Shown here: piece by piece, positions 57,120 through 64,000 of the stretch
How positions within the stretch are numbered: position 1 is the first letter of the stretch
Layout of the letters: the number at the start of each line of letters is the position of its first letter
DNA from: Solirubrobacter ginsenosidimutans
GTDB taxonomy: Bacteria; Actinomycetota; Thermoleophilia; Solirubrobacterales; Solirubrobacteraceae
NCBI RefSeq assembly: GCF_027587205.1
Contig: NZ_JAPDOD010000048.1
Span: 1-64,000, forward strand
Direction of reading: 5' to 3'
Length of the DNA: 64,000 bases
Notes under the pieces: model-generated
The model's input: the letters and a program-made list of their open reading frames with translations, nothing else
Databases searched by the model: none
Told to the model about the DNA's origin: nothing
Program-made: the position numbers and the translations under genes

Positions 57120-59249
57120 GTGAGTGCAACGGTGTCGATCGGCCGGCCGGTCCGCCGTCGCGAGGACGAGCGGATGCTCGCCGGACGCTCCGAATTCCTG
57201 GATGACATCCGGCGCGAGGGGATGCTGCACATGGCGTTCGTGCGCAGCCCGCACGCCTACGCCAAGGTGCGCGCGGTGCGCGGGGCGCTGTGGTCGGCGG
57301 CCGACATCGCGGGGCGCGCGTTCCCCGGCCGCGTCGACCCGCCGCCGGGGTTGAAGGTCGCCGACGCGCCGCATCCCGTGCTCGCCGGCGATGAGGTCCG
57401 CTACGTCGGCCAGCCCGTCGCCGTGGTGGTGGGCGAGACGCGGGCGCTCGCGGAGGACGCGGCCGAGCGGGTCGAGGTCGACTACGAGGTCCTGACGCCG
57501 GTCGTCGATTCCCGCGCCGGGTCGGAGCTGGCGCGTTGGGAGCAGCGGGCGGGCGACGTGGCGGGCGCGTTCGCCGCCGCCGCCCACGTCGTGCGCACCG
57601 ATCACGTGATCCCGCGGCTGGTGGCCACGCCGCTGGAGACCCGCGGCGCGCTCGCGGAGCTCGCCGACGGGCGGCTCACGGTCTGGTCCTCGTCGCAGAG
57701 CGCGCACCGCCCGCGGGCGCAGCTGGCGCAGATCCTGGGCGTGTCCGAGGGGATCCTGCGGGTGATCGTGCCCGACGTGGGCGGCGCGTTCGGTTCCAAG
57801 GGGACGCTCCCGATCGAGACGCCGCTCGTCGCGCTCGCCGCGGTTGAGCTCAAGCGGCCGGTGAAGTGGGTCGAGGACCGGCGCGAGAACTTCCTGTCGG
57901 CGCCGCAGGGGCGCGGGCAGCGCGCGTCGGTCGAGCTCGCGCTGGACGCCGAGGGCCGGATCCTCGCGCTGCGCGGGCGCATCCTCGCCGACCTTGGCGC
58001 GTACCTGCTGCCGAGCACGGCGATCCCGCCGCACACGACGGCGATGCTGCTCAGTGGGTGCTACGACATCCCGTGCGTCGAAGTGATCGTGACCGGCGCG
58101 CGGACGAACAAGGTGCCGACAGGTCCGTACCGCGGTGCGGGCCGGCCGGAGGCGACGTACCTGATCGAGACCACGATCGATGCCGCGGCGCGACAACTCG
58201 GGATCGACGCGCTCGACCTGCGGCGGCGCAACCTCGTGCGGTCGTTCCCGTACAAGACGGCGCTCGGGTGGACGTACGACTCCGGCGACTTCTCGCGTTG
58301 CCTGGACACCGCGCTGGAGCTGCTCGGGCCGCAGGTGAAAACGACGCGGTTCGCCCGCACCTCGCGCTTCGCGCGCTCCGCTTCGCCCGTGCCCGCCTGG
58401 ACGGCCGTGCCGGATGCGCCGGAGCGCCGCGCGCCGGTCTCGTGGGCGTCGGCGCCGCCGCGGGTGGACCGGCGCGAGGCGCTCGTGGGCGTGGGTGTGG
58501 CGCTGTGCGTGGAGCGTTCGGGCGGGCTGTTCGAACACGCGACGGTCCGGCGCGAGGGGGACGGCTTCGTCGTCGCCGTGGGTTCGACGCCGACCGGTCA
58601 GGGCCATCACACGCTGTTCGCGCAGATCGCGGCGTCGCGTCTGGGGGTCGATCCGTCTCGGGTGACGGTGCGGACCGGCGATACCGACGCGATCGCGGAC
58701 GGTGTCGGCTCCTTCGCCAGCCGCAGCACGGTCATGGGCGGCTCCGCGGTGGCCGCCGCGGCGGACGATCTGGCGGCGGGCGGGCCGGGCGACGCGAAGT
58801 TCAGCTCCGACCAGGTCTTCGCCTCCGGCGCCTATGTGGCGGTGGTCGAGGTCAACCGCTCGACCGGTCACGTCCGCGTGCGGCGGCTGATCGCGGTCGA
58901 CGACGCCGGGCGGATCGTCAACCCCCTGCTCGCCGAGGGGCAGGTGATCGGCGGCGCGGTGCAGGGGCTGGGGGGTGCGTTGAGCGAGGAGCAGGTCCAC
59001 GACGAGGACGGGCAACCCTTGAGCAGCCTGCTCGACTACGCGCTGCTCACGGCGGCCGAGATCCCCGAGTTCTCGACCGCGTTCGTCGAGTCCCCGTCGC
59101 CGTTCAATCCGCTCGGGCTGAAGGGCGTGGCCGAGGGCGGGACGATCGGCGCTCCCGCCGCGGTCGCGAACGCGCTGGCGAACGCGCTCGGGGGCATTCG
59201 GATCGACCCGCCGTTCACCGCGGAGAAGGTCTGGCGGGCGCTGCGATGA
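57120..59249 (+). CDS. Molybdenum hydroxylase large subunit (xanthine dehydrogenase/CoxL form II-like), shortened
   Basis: This is the molybdopterin-binding subunit of a xanthine-oxidase-family enzyme, 709 residues. The form II motif PYRGAGR is at 336-342 (not the AYxCSFR of true CO dehydrogenase). VGGAFGSKG and the Mo-site Glu in KGVAEGGTIGAP are present. The usual length is 760-800. The segment after VMGGSAVAAAADDL jumps directly to FASGAYVAVVEV, so roughly 90 residues are missing, and a linker rich in Arg/Ser/Ala replaces part of the middle. An aldehyde, purine or related heterocycle is the likely substrate. It leads a six-gene operon. Confidence 0.87.
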   Translation: MSATVSIGRPVRRREDERMLAGRSEFLDDIRREGMLHMAFVRSPHAYAKVRAVRGALWSAADIAGRAFPGRVDPPPGLKVADAPHPVLAGDEVRYVGQPVAVVVGETRALAEDAAERVEVDYEVLTPVVDSRAGSELARWEQRAGDVAGAFAAAAHVVRTDHVIPRLVATPLETRGALAELADGRLTVWSSSQSAHRPRAQLAQILGVSEGILRVIVPDVGGAFGSKGTLPIETPLVALAAVELKRPVKWVEDRRENFLSAPQGRGQRASVELALDAEGRILALRGRILADLGAYLLPSTAIPPHTTAMLLSGCYDIPCVEVIVTGARTNKVPTGPYRGAGRPEATYLIETTIDAAARQLGIDALDLRRRNLVRSFPYKTALGWTYDSGDFSRCLDTALELLGPQVKTTRFARTSRFARSASPVPAWTAVPDAPERRAPVSWASAPPRVDRREALVGVGVALCVERSGGLFEHATVRREGDGFVVAVGSTPTGQGHHTLFAQIAASRLGVDPSRVTVRTGDTDAIADGVGSFASRSTVMGGSAVAAAADDLAAGGPGDAKFSSDQVFASGAYVAVVEVNRSTGHVRVRRLIAVDDAGRIVNPLLAEGQVIGGAVQGLGGALSEEQVHDEDGQPLSSLLDYALLTAAEIPEFSTAFVESPSPFNPLGLKGVAEGGTIGAPAAVANALANALGGIRIDPPFTAEKVWRALR

Positions 59250-59470
59250 CGTGGCCGCTGTTCCTGCGCGACGCGGACGGGACGATCGTGCTCGAGGAGG
59301 TCGACGAGGACACGGGCACCGCGGTCTTCCGCGTCTACGGCCGCCGGACGGTGGTCGCGACGGCGACCGACTCGGGGATCGTCGTCGAGGGCGAGGCGCC
59401 GGCGGTGCTGCGCGCCGCGTTCGCCCCGCGTGAGTTCGGTCGCTTCGTCGCCGCGAGTCGCTGGTCGTGA
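59246..59470 (+). CDS. Small protein of unknown function in the molybdenum hydroxylase operon
   Basis: This 74-residue protein has no recognised domain. It is beta-rich (PLFLRDADGTIVLEEV, TAVFRVYGRRTVVATA) and has neither signal nor membrane segment. Translation is coupled by 4-nt overlaps with both the large subunit and the FAD subunit, so it is very likely made with them; an assembly or stabilising partner is a guess. Confidence 0.65.
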   Translation: MTWPLFLRDADGTIVLEEVDEDTGTAVFRVYGRRTVVATATDSGIVVEGEAPAVLRAAFAPREFGRFVAASRWS

Positions 59471-60180
59471 AGCCGGCGCCGTTCGAGTACGTGGCCGCGC
59501 GGTCCGTCGAGGAGGCGCTTGCAGCTTTGTCCGTGGACGGCGCGCGAGTGCTGGCGGGTGGGCAGAGCCTCGTGCCGCTGCTCAATCTGCGGGCCGTGCG
59601 GGCCACGCGGCTCGTCGACATCAACGGGGCGGGGCTCGGGGTGATCCGTCGCCATGACGGCGTGCTGGAGCTCGGCGCCGCCGTGCGCCAGGCGGCGCTC
59701 GAGCGCTCGAGGTTGATCGCCGAGCACTGGCCGCTGCTGGCCCAGGCCGTCGCCCACGTCGGCCATCCGGCGACCCGCTCGCGCGGAACGATCGGCGGGT
59801 CGGTCGTCCACGCCGACCCGCGCGCCCAACTCCCCGCCGCGCTCGCGGCCCTCGAAGCGCGCTTCGTCGAACGCGGCCCGCTGCTCGTCTCGATCGAGGT
59901 CCCGCCGCTGCCGGCGGGTGCACGGACGGCCTACGCCGAGTACGCGCGGACCCGGGGCATGTTCGCCGACGCGGGCGCCGCGGTCGTCCTGGCTCCGGGC
60001 CACGCGCGGGTCGCGCTGCTGGGGACGGGCCGCGCGCCGCGCGCCGAGGTCGCGCTCCTGAAGGGGGCGAGCGCGGCCGAAGCCGCGGAGTTGGCGGCGG
60101 AGGAGGTCGAGGGCGACCACCGGCGGGCGCTGGTGGCCGACGTGACGCGCCGTGCGCTGACCGCGGCGGGGCGGCGATGA
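59467..60180 (+). CDS. Molybdenum hydroxylase FAD-binding subunit (CoxM/XdhB type)
   Basis: This is the flavin subunit of 237 residues. The FAD-contact motif LAGGQSLVPLLNLR at about 34-48 and GHPATRSRGTIGGSVVHADP at about 97-116 match the family (AGGxS and TIGGS). Its length is below the usual 280, mainly in the C-terminal domain. The GTG start and 4-nt overlaps tie it to its neighbours. Electrons pass from the Mo centre through the 2Fe-2S subunit to this FAD. Confidence 0.92.
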   Translation: MKPAPFEYVAARSVEEALAALSVDGARVLAGGQSLVPLLNLRAVRATRLVDINGAGLGVIRRHDGVLELGAAVRQAALERSRLIAEHWPLLAQAVAHVGHPATRSRGTIGGSVVHADPRAQLPAALAALEARFVERGPLLVSIEVPPLPAGARTAYAEYARTRGMFADAGAAVVLAPGHARVALLGTGRAPRAEVALLKGASAAEAAELAAEEVEGDHRRALVADVTRRALTAAGRR

Positions 60181-60602
60181 AGGTCCGGATCAATGCCGTG
60201 GAGTACGAGGCCGAGGTCGAGCCGCGCACCCTCCTTTCCGACTTCGTCCGCGACCAGGGCCTCACCGGCACCAAGGTCGGCTGCGAGCAGGGTGTGTGCG
60301 GGGCGTGCACGGTGCAGCTCGACGGTGAGCCCGTGCGGTCCTGCCTGCTGCTCGCGGTCCAGGCCGACGGGTGCGACGTGCGCACGATCGAGGGACTCGC
60401 GCCCGGCCCGCTCCAGCGCAGCTTCCACGAGCACCACGCGCTCCAGTGCGGGTTCTGCACCGCCGGCTTCCTGATGACGCTCGACGCCTACCTCGCGGAG
60501 CACCCGGACCCGGCGGAGCAGGAGCTCAAGGAGGCGCTGGCGGGGAACCTGTGCCGCTGCACGGGCTACGCGCCGATCATCGCGGCGGTGCTGAACCGGT
60601 GA
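60177..60602 (+). CDS. Molybdenum hydroxylase [2Fe-2S] subunit (CoxS/XdhC type)
   Basis: This iron-sulfur subunit of 141 residues carries two clusters. The plant-type site is GCEQGVCGACTVQLDG with a fourth cysteine in RSCLLL, and the second site is CGFCTAGFLM with GNLCRCTGY. This is the full normal set. With the two preceding subunits it makes a complete heterotrimer. ATGA and GTGA overlaps join it to both neighbours. No cofactor sulfuration or insertion gene (CoxD/XdhC chaperone) is in the window. Confidence 0.95.
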   Translation: MKVRINAVEYEAEVEPRTLLSDFVRDQGLTGTKVGCEQGVCGACTVQLDGEPVRSCLLLAVQADGCDVRTIEGLAPGPLQRSFHEHHALQCGFCTAGFLMTLDAYLAEHPDPAEQELKEALAGNLCRCTGYAPIIAAVLNR

Positions 60603-61897
60603 GGCTGCGCTCGTCCTACGACCGCGAGATCCTCCTGCTCGCCCTGCCCGCGCTCGGCGCGCTGGCCGCGGAGCCGCTGTACGTGCTCGTGGATACGGCG
60701 ATCGTCGGCCACCTCGGCACGACGCAGCTCGCGTCGCTGGCGATCGCCGCGACCGTGCTCTCGACCGCCTTCACGATCTTCAACTTCCTCACCTACGGCA
60801 CCACCGCGCAGGTCTCGCGGCTGCACGGGGCGGGGCAGGATCGCAGCGCCGCCGCGCTCGGCTCGCAGGCGCTCTGGCTCGGCATCGGCATCGGGCTGCT
60901 GTTGCTGGTGATCATCGAGCTCACGGCGCCCGCGGTCGTCTCGCTCATGGGCGGGGAGGGGGAGGTCAAGGACGGGGCGGTCCTCTACCTGCGGATCGCC
61001 GCGCTCGGCTCCCCGCTCTTCATCCTCGCCAGCGCCGCCCAGGGCTACCTGCGCGGGATGGGCGATCTGCGCACGCCGCTGTTCATCCTCGTCGCCGCCC
61101 ACATCGTCAACGCCGGGCTGGAGCTGCTGTTCGTCTACGGCTTCGACTGGGGCCTGAAGGGCTCGGCGTGGGGCACCGTGATCGCGCAGGCGGGCATGGC
61201 GGGTGCGTTCTTCGTGGTCCAGTACCGCGCGGGCCTGGAGCGTCCGCACCCGGACAAGATGCGCCCGCTGATGCGGATCGGGTCGGAGATCGCGGTCCGG
61301 ACGACCGCGCTGACGGGCTCGTTCCTGCTCGGCTCAGCGGTGCTGGCGCGGATCGGGGCCGCGTCGCTGGGCGCGCACCAGATCGCGTTCCAGCTCTGGG
61401 TCTTCCTGGCGCTCGTGCTCGACGCGATCGCGATCGCGGGGCAGGTGATGGTCGGGCGGATGCTGGGCGCCGGCGCCGCGACGGGGGCGCGGGAGGCCGC
61501 GACCCGCATGATCGGCTGGTCGGTCGCGATCGGCGCGCTGTTCGGGCTCGTCCTGCTCGCCACGGGCGATCTCATCCCCCAGCTCTTCACCAGCGATCCC
61601 GCGGTGATCGAGAAGGCGGGCGAGATCTGGCCGCTGTTCGCGCTGATGATGCCGTTCAACGGCGCGGTCTTCGCGCTCGACGGCATTCTCATCGGAGCGG
61701 GTGACACACGGTTTTTGATGTGGGGAATGCTGGCCGCGGCCGCCGTCTACATCCCGATCGCGCTTTTGGCTCTGCACAACGGCTGGGGCATCACCGGCGT
61801 CTGGTGGGGACTCGTCGCGCTGATCGCCATTCGTCTAGTTACGTGCGGCGCGCGGTTCGCCGGATCGCGCTGGGCGTTGACAGGAGCGCCCGCATGA
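60599..61897 (+). CDS. MATE family efflux transporter
   Basis: This DinF-type multidrug and toxin extrusion transporter has 432 residues. Twelve helices are expected; the family opening LALPALGALAAEPLYVLVDTAIVGHLGT is characteristic (only a part is diagnostic: VDTAIVGHLGT), with the second-half repeat in GAHQIAFQLWVFLALVLDA. Starting with a GTG that overlaps the 2Fe-2S subunit, it is clearly cotranscribed with the hydroxylase, so it may export the substrate or product. It overlaps the next gene by 4 nt. Confidence 0.9.
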   Translation: MRLRSSYDREILLLALPALGALAAEPLYVLVDTAIVGHLGTTQLASLAIAATVLSTAFTIFNFLTYGTTAQVSRLHGAGQDRSAAALGSQALWLGIGIGLLLLVIIELTAPAVVSLMGGEGEVKDGAVLYLRIAALGSPLFILASAAQGYLRGMGDLRTPLFILVAAHIVNAGLELLFVYGFDWGLKGSAWGTVIAQAGMAGAFFVVQYRAGLERPHPDKMRPLMRIGSEIAVRTTALTGSFLLGSAVLARIGAASLGAHQIAFQLWVFLALVLDAIAIAGQVMVGRMLGAGAATGAREAATRMIGWSVAIGALFGLVLLATGDLIPQLFTSDPAVIEKAGEIWPLFALMMPFNGAVFALDGILIGAGDTRFLMWGMLAAAAVYIPIALLALHNGWGITGVWWGLVALIAIRLVTCGARFAGSRWALTGAPA

Positions 61898-62292
61898 CTA
61901 CCCTGTCCCGGCCCATGACGCGTCGCCTCGCCCTTCTCACCACCATGCTCGTCCTCGCCCTCCCCGCCGCGGCGAGTGCGCAATCGAGCGCCTTCGGCCC
62001 ACTGCCCCAGGCACCGGCACCGACAGCCACCCCGACGGCGTCGACGACGACCGTCGACGATGGCTCGACCGGCCGGACGCTCCTGTTCGGCATCGGCGGC
62101 GTGCTGATCGTCGGCTTCCTCGTAATGGGCTGGTTCATCATGCGCGACGCGCGCGCGGCGATCCCCGAGGCCGAGCTCGCCGGTGGCCTGCGCGACGCCG
62201 GCCCGCACCGGCACAAGATGCAGGCGAAGGCCAAGGCGCGCAAGAAGACGCACGCCCAGAAGGCCGCGCGCAAAGCTCACCGCAAGCGTTAG
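61894..62292 (+). CDS. Small single-helix membrane protein with signal peptide and basic tail
   Basis: I do not recognise the family. In its 132 residues a signal peptide (cleavage near ASAQ) is followed by a Pro/Thr-rich outer linker (PQAPAPTATPTAST), a TM helix (LLFGIGGVLIVGFLVMGWF) and a strongly basic cytoplasmic tail full of Lys/Arg/His/Ala. It is the last gene of the hydroxylase-MATE operon. Its 3' end overlaps the convergent gene by 4 nt. A similar membrane protein is often found beside actinobacterial transport genes, but function is unknown. Confidence 0.7.
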   Translation: MTTLSRPMTRRLALLTTMLVLALPAAASAQSSAFGPLPQAPAPTATPTASTTTVDDGSTGRTLLFGIGGVLIVGFLVMGWFIMRDARAAIPEAELAGGLRDAGPHRHKMQAKAKARKKTHAQKAARKAHRKR

Positions 62293-62744
62293 CCGGTCGG
62301 TCTGACCACGCGGTCACGCACCGCGAAGGTCGCGTCTTCGCGTGCGATCTCGTCGAACGGGCGCTCGAACCCCTCGAACGTGTTCGAACCCCGGTAGTCG
62401 GCGAACCGCACGACCTTCCCGTCCTTGACGAAGAGCAGCAGGTCGCCGCCGTCGACGGTGTCGATCCCGGTCCACTCGTGGCCGAGCCGCTGGGAGATCG
62501 CGGCGCGTGACGTCCCGGGCTGCACGAGCAGCACCCGATCCCACTCAAAGCGCGCCAGGGCGGGCAATTCGACCTTCCCGTCGTTCTGCGGCGCGAGCGT
62601 CACGGCCTTGGTGAAGTTCTCCGCCAGCAGGTTGTCGGCCTGGAGGTTGTCCTCGTCGCGCGTGAAATAGACGGCGAGCCCGAGGCCGGCGATGCACAAC
62701 ACCAGCGCACCCGCCACCAGCGCCAGCACTCTCCCCATCCGCAT
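62289..62744 (-). CDS. Membrane-anchored protein of unknown function
   Basis: This 151-residue protein has one N-terminal TM helix (about 6-27: LALVAGALVLCIAGLGLAV) and then an outside domain of 120 residues. Its motif FEWDRVLLVQPGTSR is reminiscent of small surface proteins of Gram-positive bacteria, but I cannot name a family. It diverges from ileS with 28 nt between starts. Confidence 0.65.
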   Translation of the reverse strand: MRMGRVLALVAGALVLCIAGLGLAVYFTRDEDNLQADNLLAENFTKAVTLAPQNDGKVELPALARFEWDRVLLVQPGTSRAAISQRLGHEWTGIDTVDGGDLLLFVKDGKVVRFADYRGSNTFEGFERPFDEIAREDATFAVRDRVVRPTG

Positions 62745-62754
62745 GGCTCGACGT

Positions 62755-62764
62755 TACCTAGACT
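62755..62764. promoter_or_regulatory. Leaderless -10 element of ileS
   Basis: TAGACT (62759-62764) lies 8 nt before the ileS ATG. TAGGTA on the other strand (62760-62755), 10 nt before the divergent ATG, may serve the membrane-protein gene. There is no room for a T-box leader. Confidence 0.5.
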
Positions 62765-62772
62765 CACTCGCG

Positions 62773-64000
62773 ATGCCGCATCGTCCCCTGCCTAAAGACG
62801 CCAACTTCCCGCAGCTGGAAGAGCAGATCCTCGAGCGCTGGCGCGAGCGCGACATCTACAACGAGTCGATGCGCCGCCGCGAGGGAGCGGAGCCGTTCGT
62901 CTTCTACGAAGGCCCGCCGACCGCCAACGGCCGGCCCGGCTCGCACCACGTCCTGGCGCGCGTCTTCAAGGACATCTTCCCGCGCTACAAGACGATGCAG
63001 GGCTTCTACAGCTATCGCAAGGGCGGCTGGGATTGCCACGGCCTGCCGGTCGAGATCGCCGTCCAGAACCAGCTCGGGATCGAGAACAAGCAGCAGATCG
63101 AGGACTACGGCATCGCGGAGTTCAACGCCAAGTGCCGCGAGTCGGTCTTCGAGTTCCTCGAGGACTGGACGAAGCTGACCGAGCGGATCGGCTACTGGGT
63201 CGACCTCGACGAGCCCTACCGCACGCTCGACACCACCTACGTCGAGTCGGTCTGGTGGGCGCTGAAGCAGCTGTGGGATCGCGACCTGCTCTACGAGGGC
63301 TTCAAGGTCGTGCCGTACTGCCCCAAGGACGGCACGTCGCTCTCTTCGCACGAGGTCTCCCAGGGCTACAAGGACGTCGAGGACCCGAGCGTCTACGTCA
63401 AGTACCCGGTCACGAAGCCGGCCGGCGCTCTGCGCGAGGGCGACGTGCTGCTCGTCTGGACCACGACGCCCTGGACGCTGGTCTCCAACGCTGCCGTCGC
63501 CGTCGACCCGGAGCTGACCTACATGCGCTCTTCGGAGGGCTATGTGCTCGCCGAGGCGCTGGCCGCGCGGGTGCTGGGCGACGGCGCGGTCGTCACCGAC
63601 CGCTTCCCGGGCGCCGAGATGGTCGGCGCGGCGTACGAGCCGCCGTTCGGCTTCATCCCGGCGAGTGACTACGGCGAGAAGGGCCACACCGTCCTGCCCG
63701 CCGACTTCGTCTCCGCCGAGGACGGCACCGGCATCGTCCACACCGCGATCGCGTTCGGCGAGGACGACTTCCGCCTGGGCGCCGAGAACGGGCTGAACGT
63801 CATCAACCCCGTGCGCTCCGACGGCACCTACGACGAGCGCATCGGCCCGTACGAGGGCGTCTTCGTCAAGCACGCCGACAACGACCTGATCAAGGACCTC
63901 GAGGCGCGCGGCCGGATGTTCCGGTCCGAGCGGCTCCTGCACGCCTACCCGCACTGCTGGCGCTGCGGCACGCCGCTGCTCTACTACGCCAAGCCGACCT
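62773..64000 (+). CDS. ileS: Isoleucyl-tRNA synthetase, 5' part (runs off the window)
   Basis: This class I synthetase charges tRNA-Ile. The first 409 residues are present. The HIGH-type ATP motif is in GPPTANGRPGSHHVLAR, the form usual in actinobacteria, and WDCHGLPVEIAVQ follows. The editing domain starts at about 200, with LLVWTTTPWTLVSNAAVAV and EDGTGIVHTAIAFGEDDF (part of the CP1 editing site). The KMSKS motif and anticodon-binding domain lie beyond the window edge. Transcription appears leaderless. Confidence 0.97.
   Translation, partial: MPHRPLPKDANFPQLEEQILERWRERDIYNESMRRREGAEPFVFYEGPPTANGRPGSHHVLARVFKDIFPRYKTMQGFYSYRKGGWDCHGLPVEIAVQNQLGIENKQQIEDYGIAEFNAKCRESVFEFLEDWTKLTERIGYWVDLDEPYRTLDTTYVESVWWALKQLWDRDLLYEGFKVVPYCPKDGTSLSSHEVSQGYKDVEDPSVYVKYPVTKPAGALREGDVLLVWTTTPWTLVSNAAVAVDPELTYMRSSEGYVLAEALAARVLGDGAVVTDRFPGAEMVGAAYEPPFGFIPASDYGEKGHTVLPADFVSAEDGTGIVHTAIAFGEDDFRLGAENGLNVINPVRSDGTYDERIGPYEGVFVKHADNDLIKDLEARGRMFRSERLLHAYPHCWRCGTPLLYYAKPT

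Noticed and set aside
56244..59624. A 1126-codon open frame on the minus strand antisense to the molybdenum hydroxylase genes
   Set aside because: It is a GC-bias shadow. Only its 3' part (to 57083) encodes a recognisable protein; the upstream part is low-complexity Arg/Ala/Pro/Asp sequence opposite real coding sequence.
57120..60602. Calling the hydroxylase a carbon monoxide dehydrogenase
   Set aside because: The active-site loop is PYRGAGR, the form II pattern, not the AYxCSFR signature of true CO dehydrogenases.
62745..62772. A possible T-box riboswitch before ileS
   Set aside because: Only 28 nt separate the divergent start codons, and a -10 element lies 8 nt before the ATG, leaving no room for a leader RNA.
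1..64000. tRNA, rRNA, CRISPR arrays, transposases or prophage genes
   Set aside because: I looked for clover-leaf-type sequence in the gaps, regularly spaced repeats and recombinase motifs, and found none. All gaps are shorter than 300 bases. I could not run tRNAscan or similar tools.

Overview
This 64 kb window is ordinary chromosomal sequence from a high-GC actinobacterium. The mix of genes (an actinobacterial-type IleRS, DUF6941 and DUF1385 proteins, an FtsH variant with one membrane helix, and secreted proteins sharing one C-terminal domain) fits Thermoleophilia/Solirubrobacterales best, but that placement is an inference. I see no rRNA, tRNA, CRISPR array, transposase or prophage. Coding density is very high and no gap between genes exceeds 300 bases. 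Many neighbours overlap by 4 nt (ATGA/GTGA), and many first genes look leaderless, with a TAnnnT -10 element 6-9 nt before the start codon.

Region 1 (0.1-9.7 kb): a TetR regulator divergent from an MFS exporter around a perfect palindromic operator; a PucR-type regulator; and a complete five-gene oligopeptide ABC transporter. Region 2 (9.8-20.7 kb): the most distinctive part. Three paralogous secreted HExxH metalloproteases and one LamG/Ig-like secreted protein with its own divergent TetR regulator all end in the same 116-139 residue domain finishing in TLTFTLSTTTP. Two small lipoproteins, one TlpA-like, follow. Region 3 (20.8-29.2 kb): the three subunits of an HcnABC / D-hydroxyproline-dehydrogenase-type flavoenzyme, split around a 1158-residue secreted double amidase that carries a fifth copy of the same C-terminal domain, then an aldehyde-dehydrogenase-like protein lacking the catalytic cysteine.

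Region 4 (29.2-44.1 kb): housekeeping and signalling genes: rarA, chrA, an M20 peptidase, DUF1385, FtsH-like, an EAL-GAF-GAF-GGDEF protein, a lipid kinase, methylmalonyl-CoA epimerase, PAP2, ychF, cupin, a degenerate mini-GGDEF, a 5'-3' exonuclease, MaoC and SpoIID. Region 5 (44.2-51.8 kb): a TPP decarboxylase overlapping a semialdehyde dehydrogenase (together resembling the cyanobacterial 2-oxoglutarate decarboxylase/SSADH bypass of the TCA cycle), pdxH, a homocysteine methyltransferase, an EamA transporter, a GNAT and fumC. Region 6 (51.9-64 kb): a mini-NfeD/flotillin pair, an ECF sigma/anti-sigma/DUF4394 module, an HxlR regulator, a Ser-less alpha/beta hydrolase, a six-gene molybdenum-hydroxylase/MATE operon with 4-nt overlaps throughout, and the 5' part of ileS.

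The strongest candidates for something undescribed are (i) the shared C-terminal domain, which resembles the WxL cell-wall-binding domain and appears on five clustered secreted proteins, (ii) a 47-nt near-palindromic repeat found between genes three times, and (iii) back-to-back leaderless promoters between divergent genes.
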